Of a DNA stretch of 32,508 nucleotides, positions 30,165 through 32,508 are shown one piece after another. Made by a program: the position numbers and the translations under genes. Numbering within the stretch: position 1 is the first letter of the stretch; each line of letters opens with the position of its first letter. The DNA comes from Verrucomicrobiaceae bacterium (lineage in GTDB: Bacteria; Verrucomicrobiota; Verrucomicrobiia; Verrucomicrobiales; Akkermansiaceae), in NCBI GenBank assembly GCA_029977225.1, contig JAPOLH010000010.1, forward strand, positions 1 to 32,508. The letters are read 5' to 3'. The notes under the pieces are model-generated. The model saw only the letters and a program-made list of their open reading frames with translations, was not told the origin of the DNA and did no database searches.

Positions 30165-31244
30165 TCAAAGGTATGTCGTGAGGCCGTCGACCGTGTGTTG
30201 GTCGAGTCTTCCGACCAGCGCGGTGACGAGTGCGATCAGGTGAAGGTGATCGTTGATGTCGATGATCGCATTGTGTGAGTGGATGTAGCGTGCGGGCACT
30301 CCCAGAACAATGCTGGGAATACCACTGTTTGCCTGATGGAAGGATCCGGCATCCGTGCCGCCGCTGCGGCGGACGGTGACTTGGTGCGGAATGCCTTCGG
30401 CGCGAGCGGTGTCGATGGCAAGACGGGCGAGGCGCGGGTTGGTGATGGCGGTCGGGTCGAAAAGGCGGATCTGCACGCCTCCACCGAGACGCCCTTGGCA
30501 ATCGGCGCGATTAAATCCTGGACCATCGTCAGCGGGTGGTCCTTCAAGGATAATGGCCACATCGGGCTTGGCAAAGACTGCGGCGGCTTTCGCTCCACGC
30601 AGGCCGACCTCTTCCTGCACGGTGCCGCAGAGCACGAGGTGGTTGGGGTGATCCGTTGCGGCGAGGATTTGGCCTGCCTGAATCACAGCCGCCATGCCAA
30701 CGCGGTTATCGAAGGCCTTGGCCATGAAATGATCCTCGCGTGAAAGCGCGGTGAATGCCGAGCACGGGGCGATCGGGTCGCCGAGCGAAATGCCAAACTC
30801 GTCGATTGCCTGCAAGCGGGACTCAGCGCCAACATCGATGAACAATTGTTCTATGGTCTGGACTTGGCGACGTTGCGCCTCGGGCAGAAAATGAGGAGGC
30901 CGTGATGCGACCACACCGAGAATTTTTTCTCCTGAGCGGGTTAAGATTTCGACTCGTTGGCCGAGCAGATTGTGCTCCCACCATCCGCCAAGGGCGACGA
31001 ATTGAACAAAGCCATCTTGTGTGATGTTTTGCACCAGAAAGCCAATTTCATCCATGTGGCCGGCGATCAGCACGCGCGGTCCTTCGCCGGCGAGATCGCA
31101 AAACACGGAACCCATGCGATCGGTGTAGAGATCGCCGCTGTCACCGAGCTCATCGACAAAGATCGCGCGTACTTCGTCTTCGTGACCTGGCACTGAATGC
31201 GCCTCGGTGAGCTCGCGCAGCAATGAAACAGCTTTTGTTTTCAT
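30165..31244 (-). CDS. M42-family metalloaminopeptidase
   Basis: M42 enzymes are self-compartmentalising, dinuclear-metal aminopeptidases of the cytoplasm, related to glutamyl aminopeptidase and once called endoglucanase M or FrvX. ATG at 31244 gives 359 residues (MKTKAVSLLRELTEAHSVPGHEDEV), the normal size and start; 14 more codons upstream in frame are not conserved. Visible site residues are H and D in IAGHMDEIGFLVQ, D in AKAFDNRVGMAAV, the catalytic EE in VQEEVGLRGA, the DD in LEGPPADDGPG, and H in YIHSHNAIIDINDH. SGGTDAGSFHQANSGIPS is the conserved C-terminal segment. Substrate preference cannot be read from sequence. It lies 87 bases downstream of the siroheme-decarboxylase-like gene on the same strand. 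Confidence 0.92.
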   Translation of the reverse strand: MKTKAVSLLRELTEAHSVPGHEDEVRAIFVDELGDSGDLYTDRMGSVFCDLAGEGPRVLIAGHMDEIGFLVQNITQDGFVQFVALGGWWEHNLLGQRVEILTRSGEKILGVVASRPPHFLPEAQRRQVQTIEQLFIDVGAESRLQAIDEFGISLGDPIAPCSAFTALSREDHFMAKAFDNRVGMAAVIQAGQILAATDHPNHLVLCGTVQEEVGLRGAKAAAVFAKPDVAIILEGPPADDGPGFNRADCQGRLGGGVQIRLFDPTAITNPRLARLAIDTARAEGIPHQVTVRRSGGTDAGSFHQANSGIPSIVLGVPARYIHSHNAIIDINDHLHLIALVTALVGRLDQHTVDGLTTYL

Positions 31245-31331
31245 GGCACCAGAATGGAGCCGATGGCCTTGCTTTCCAAGTGCCAAGTTTGCGTGAGATC
31301 GGCGAGGTTAGGGCGCTGGCTAGATAATCCT

Positions 31332-32441
31332 TCAAGCCTCCGCGTGTTTCGCGTGCCATTCGGCATAGACCTTCGGCGAAATTTCCGAGGGCTTGATTTC
31401 CGAACGTCCGCCCCAGAACACATTCGTGTAGGAGACTGGGATGCCGACAGCGGCAAGGTGACGATCGATGGCAGCCTTGTGTTCGAGCACGCGGTCTTTT
31501 TCCGTGCCGTGCACGACGCCCATGATGTTGACATTGCCGAACTGGGGCCCGCCTTCGCGCCAGTAGCAATGGGTCATGCAAAAATGGCGACCGACTTCCG
31601 CGCCACCCTCGATTTCGCGGCCTTTCGGCACGGCCCAATGAAAGAGGCCGTTGAAGCGGGTGACACGCTGGCCAGTGGCAGAGGGTTTGACATGTTCGAG
31701 AAAGGTCGAAAAGCGGCCGATGACTTTTTTCGAGTTCAGAGTTTCGGCAACTTCGCAGAAACGCTCGAGTGAGACGCCGGCAATTTGTGCGCGCTTGTCC
31801 CAAGGATTGGCGGTGATTTCGTCTGCGGTGAGTTCTTCCTTCAGCGCGAGCAGGACAGACCATTCCTCCGGGCTGAGATCGACTGTGGCGGTGGTCATCA
31901 TCTTCGCTGGTTCGTCGGACTTGTCGCCAGGCTCGAGGGTTTTGCGACGCGTGTGACCAACGCCGAGCGCAAAGACTCCGTTGGCGGGCATGAGCAAATA
32001 TTCCGTCGCGCCAGTGAGCCGCAACAGTGTGGTCGCGTGGTGGTCGAGTGATTGGCCGACAGGAACCTTGAGCGTCGTCCAGAGCCGATAGCCAGAGCCG
32101 GAGACTTCGGTGTCGGTCGAGCGGATCACGACATGACCCGAAAACGGGTCCTCTTTGGCCATGAAGTCGAAGGCGTCGTTGAGTTTTTCTTCCGGCACTC
32201 TCCATGCCACAAGCGCGCCGTGCGCGAGCTTCGTCGAGAGTAGGGTTTGACGCACGCGGCGGATCACGCCGGCGTTGAGCATCGCACTGATGCGTACCAA
32301 CACGGTTTCGAGCGGCACACCGGATTTCTCAGCGATCACATGAAATGGCTGACGCTGAAATCCGGCGACGAGGTCTTCAGAAATCGCGAGAATGGCGGCG
32401 TTGATCGGATCGTTGTGTTCGACAGGAATGGTGGAGCTCAT
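31332..32441 (-). CDS. Tandem Lrp/AsnC-fold protein, siroheme decarboxylase-like (AhbA/AhbB type)
   Basis: A 369-residue protein of two similar halves, each a winged helix plus an AsnC-type ligand domain. Half one has FHVIAEKSGVPLETVLVRIS (33-52), then GVIRRVRQTLLSTKL and LVAWRVPEE. Half two has a winged helix near 190-240, then IGRFSTFLEH, GLFHWAVPKG and THCYWREGGPQFGNVNIMG (290-308), with H291 and C292. The GxIRRF-x-KLG, AWxVPEE and SHCYxR patterns are those of siroheme decarboxylases (AhbA/AhbB, NirD/L/G/H), which decarboxylate siroheme on the way to heme or heme d1. The equivalent HxY site of half one looks degraded. It may be annotated elsewhere as an AsnC regulator, which remains possible. 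ATG at 32441 is chosen over upstream in-frame codons that lack similarity. No other heme gene is in the window. Confidence 0.72.
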   Translation of the reverse strand: MSSTIPVEHNDPINAAILAISEDLVAGFQRQPFHVIAEKSGVPLETVLVRISAMLNAGVIRRVRQTLLSTKLAHGALVAWRVPEEKLNDAFDFMAKEDPFSGHVVIRSTDTEVSGSGYRLWTTLKVPVGQSLDHHATTLLRLTGATEYLLMPANGVFALGVGHTRRKTLEPGDKSDEPAKMMTTATVDLSPEEWSVLLALKEELTADEITANPWDKRAQIAGVSLERFCEVAETLNSKKVIGRFSTFLEHVKPSATGQRVTRFNGLFHWAVPKGREIEGGAEVGRHFCMTHCYWREGGPQFGNVNIMGVVHGTEKDRVLEHKAAIDRHLAAVGIPVSYTNVFWGGRSEIKPSEISPKVYAEWHAKHAEA

Positions 32442-32508
32442 GGGTGAATATTGATCATTTAAAATGCATGCGTTTGCTGGGGCTATTGTGCGCGGCATTT
32501 GGCCAAAT
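32442..32508. other. Upstream region at the right window edge
   Basis: Sixty-seven bases precede the siroheme-decarboxylase-like gene. The sequence just before its start is AT-rich (AATGATCAATATT on the coding strand) and could hold its promoter. I see no Shine-Dalgarno sequence, terminator or further gene before the window ends. Confidence 0.4.

Overview
The window is a typical bacterial chromosomal segment, almost fully coding and GC-rich (individual lines run from about 37% in one glycosyltransferase stretch to about 60% elsewhere). The gene families suggest a member of the Verrucomicrobiota. The main pointers are a TIGR04073-type exosortase-associated protein, an Lrp/AsnC-like tandem siroheme-decarboxylase-type protein, a sialate O-acetylesterase, a large SNF2 helicase, a RAYT-type transposase, and the near absence of Shine-Dalgarno sequences. 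The taxonomic assignment is inference; no 16S gene is present.

Layout. 1-1005 (-): the N-terminal 335 residues of Tex, cut by the window edge. 1006-1284: a patchwork of small hairpins and a degenerate copy of a dispersed repeat. 1285-1942 (+): a VapBC toxin-antitoxin pair with a palindromic operator over its start codon. 2062-2136 (-): tRNA-Val(CAC). 2290-4212 (+): DNA primase DnaG, closed by a bidirectional terminator shared with a small secreted protein (4435-4866, -). 4946-8095 (-): serA and gnd, separated by an intrinsic terminator. 8200-9739 (+): pgsA followed by a membrane-anchored M28/glutaminyl-cyclase-like enzyme.

9735-9813: a 79-bp hairpin-rich element with 9-bp terminal inverted repeats. 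It supplies the TAG stop codons of both convergent neighbours. 9809-17049 (-): a same-strand run of a KsgA-Nudix fusion, a Tat-exported alkaline phosphatase, a small membrane protein, the helicase HrpB and a RAYT-like Y1 transposase. 17173-24681 (-): a glycosyltransferase-HAD fusion, a secreted sialate O-acetylesterase and a 1167-residue SNF2 helicase. 24841-27738 (-): a DUF3592-like membrane protein, argH and a secreted calcium-repeat protein. 27958-29001 (+): recA, with a GTTC-N4-GAAC palindrome upstream that is probably the LexA operator. 29249-32441 (-): an unknown secreted protein, an M42 aminopeptidase and a tandem siroheme-decarboxylase-like protein.

Most genes are housekeeping: replication (dnaG), repair (recA), rRNA methylation (ksgA), serine, arginine and pentose-phosphate metabolism (serA, argH, gnd) and phospholipid synthesis (pgsA). 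I see no phage, CRISPR array, biosynthetic cluster or defence island. The most unusual content is the dispersed structured repeat (9735-9813, with a 28/32-identical partial copy at 1181-1212) in the same window as a RAYT gene, and several domain fusions (KsgA-Nudix, GT4-HAD, tandem Ahb-like). No gene-free stretch exceeds 300 bases.
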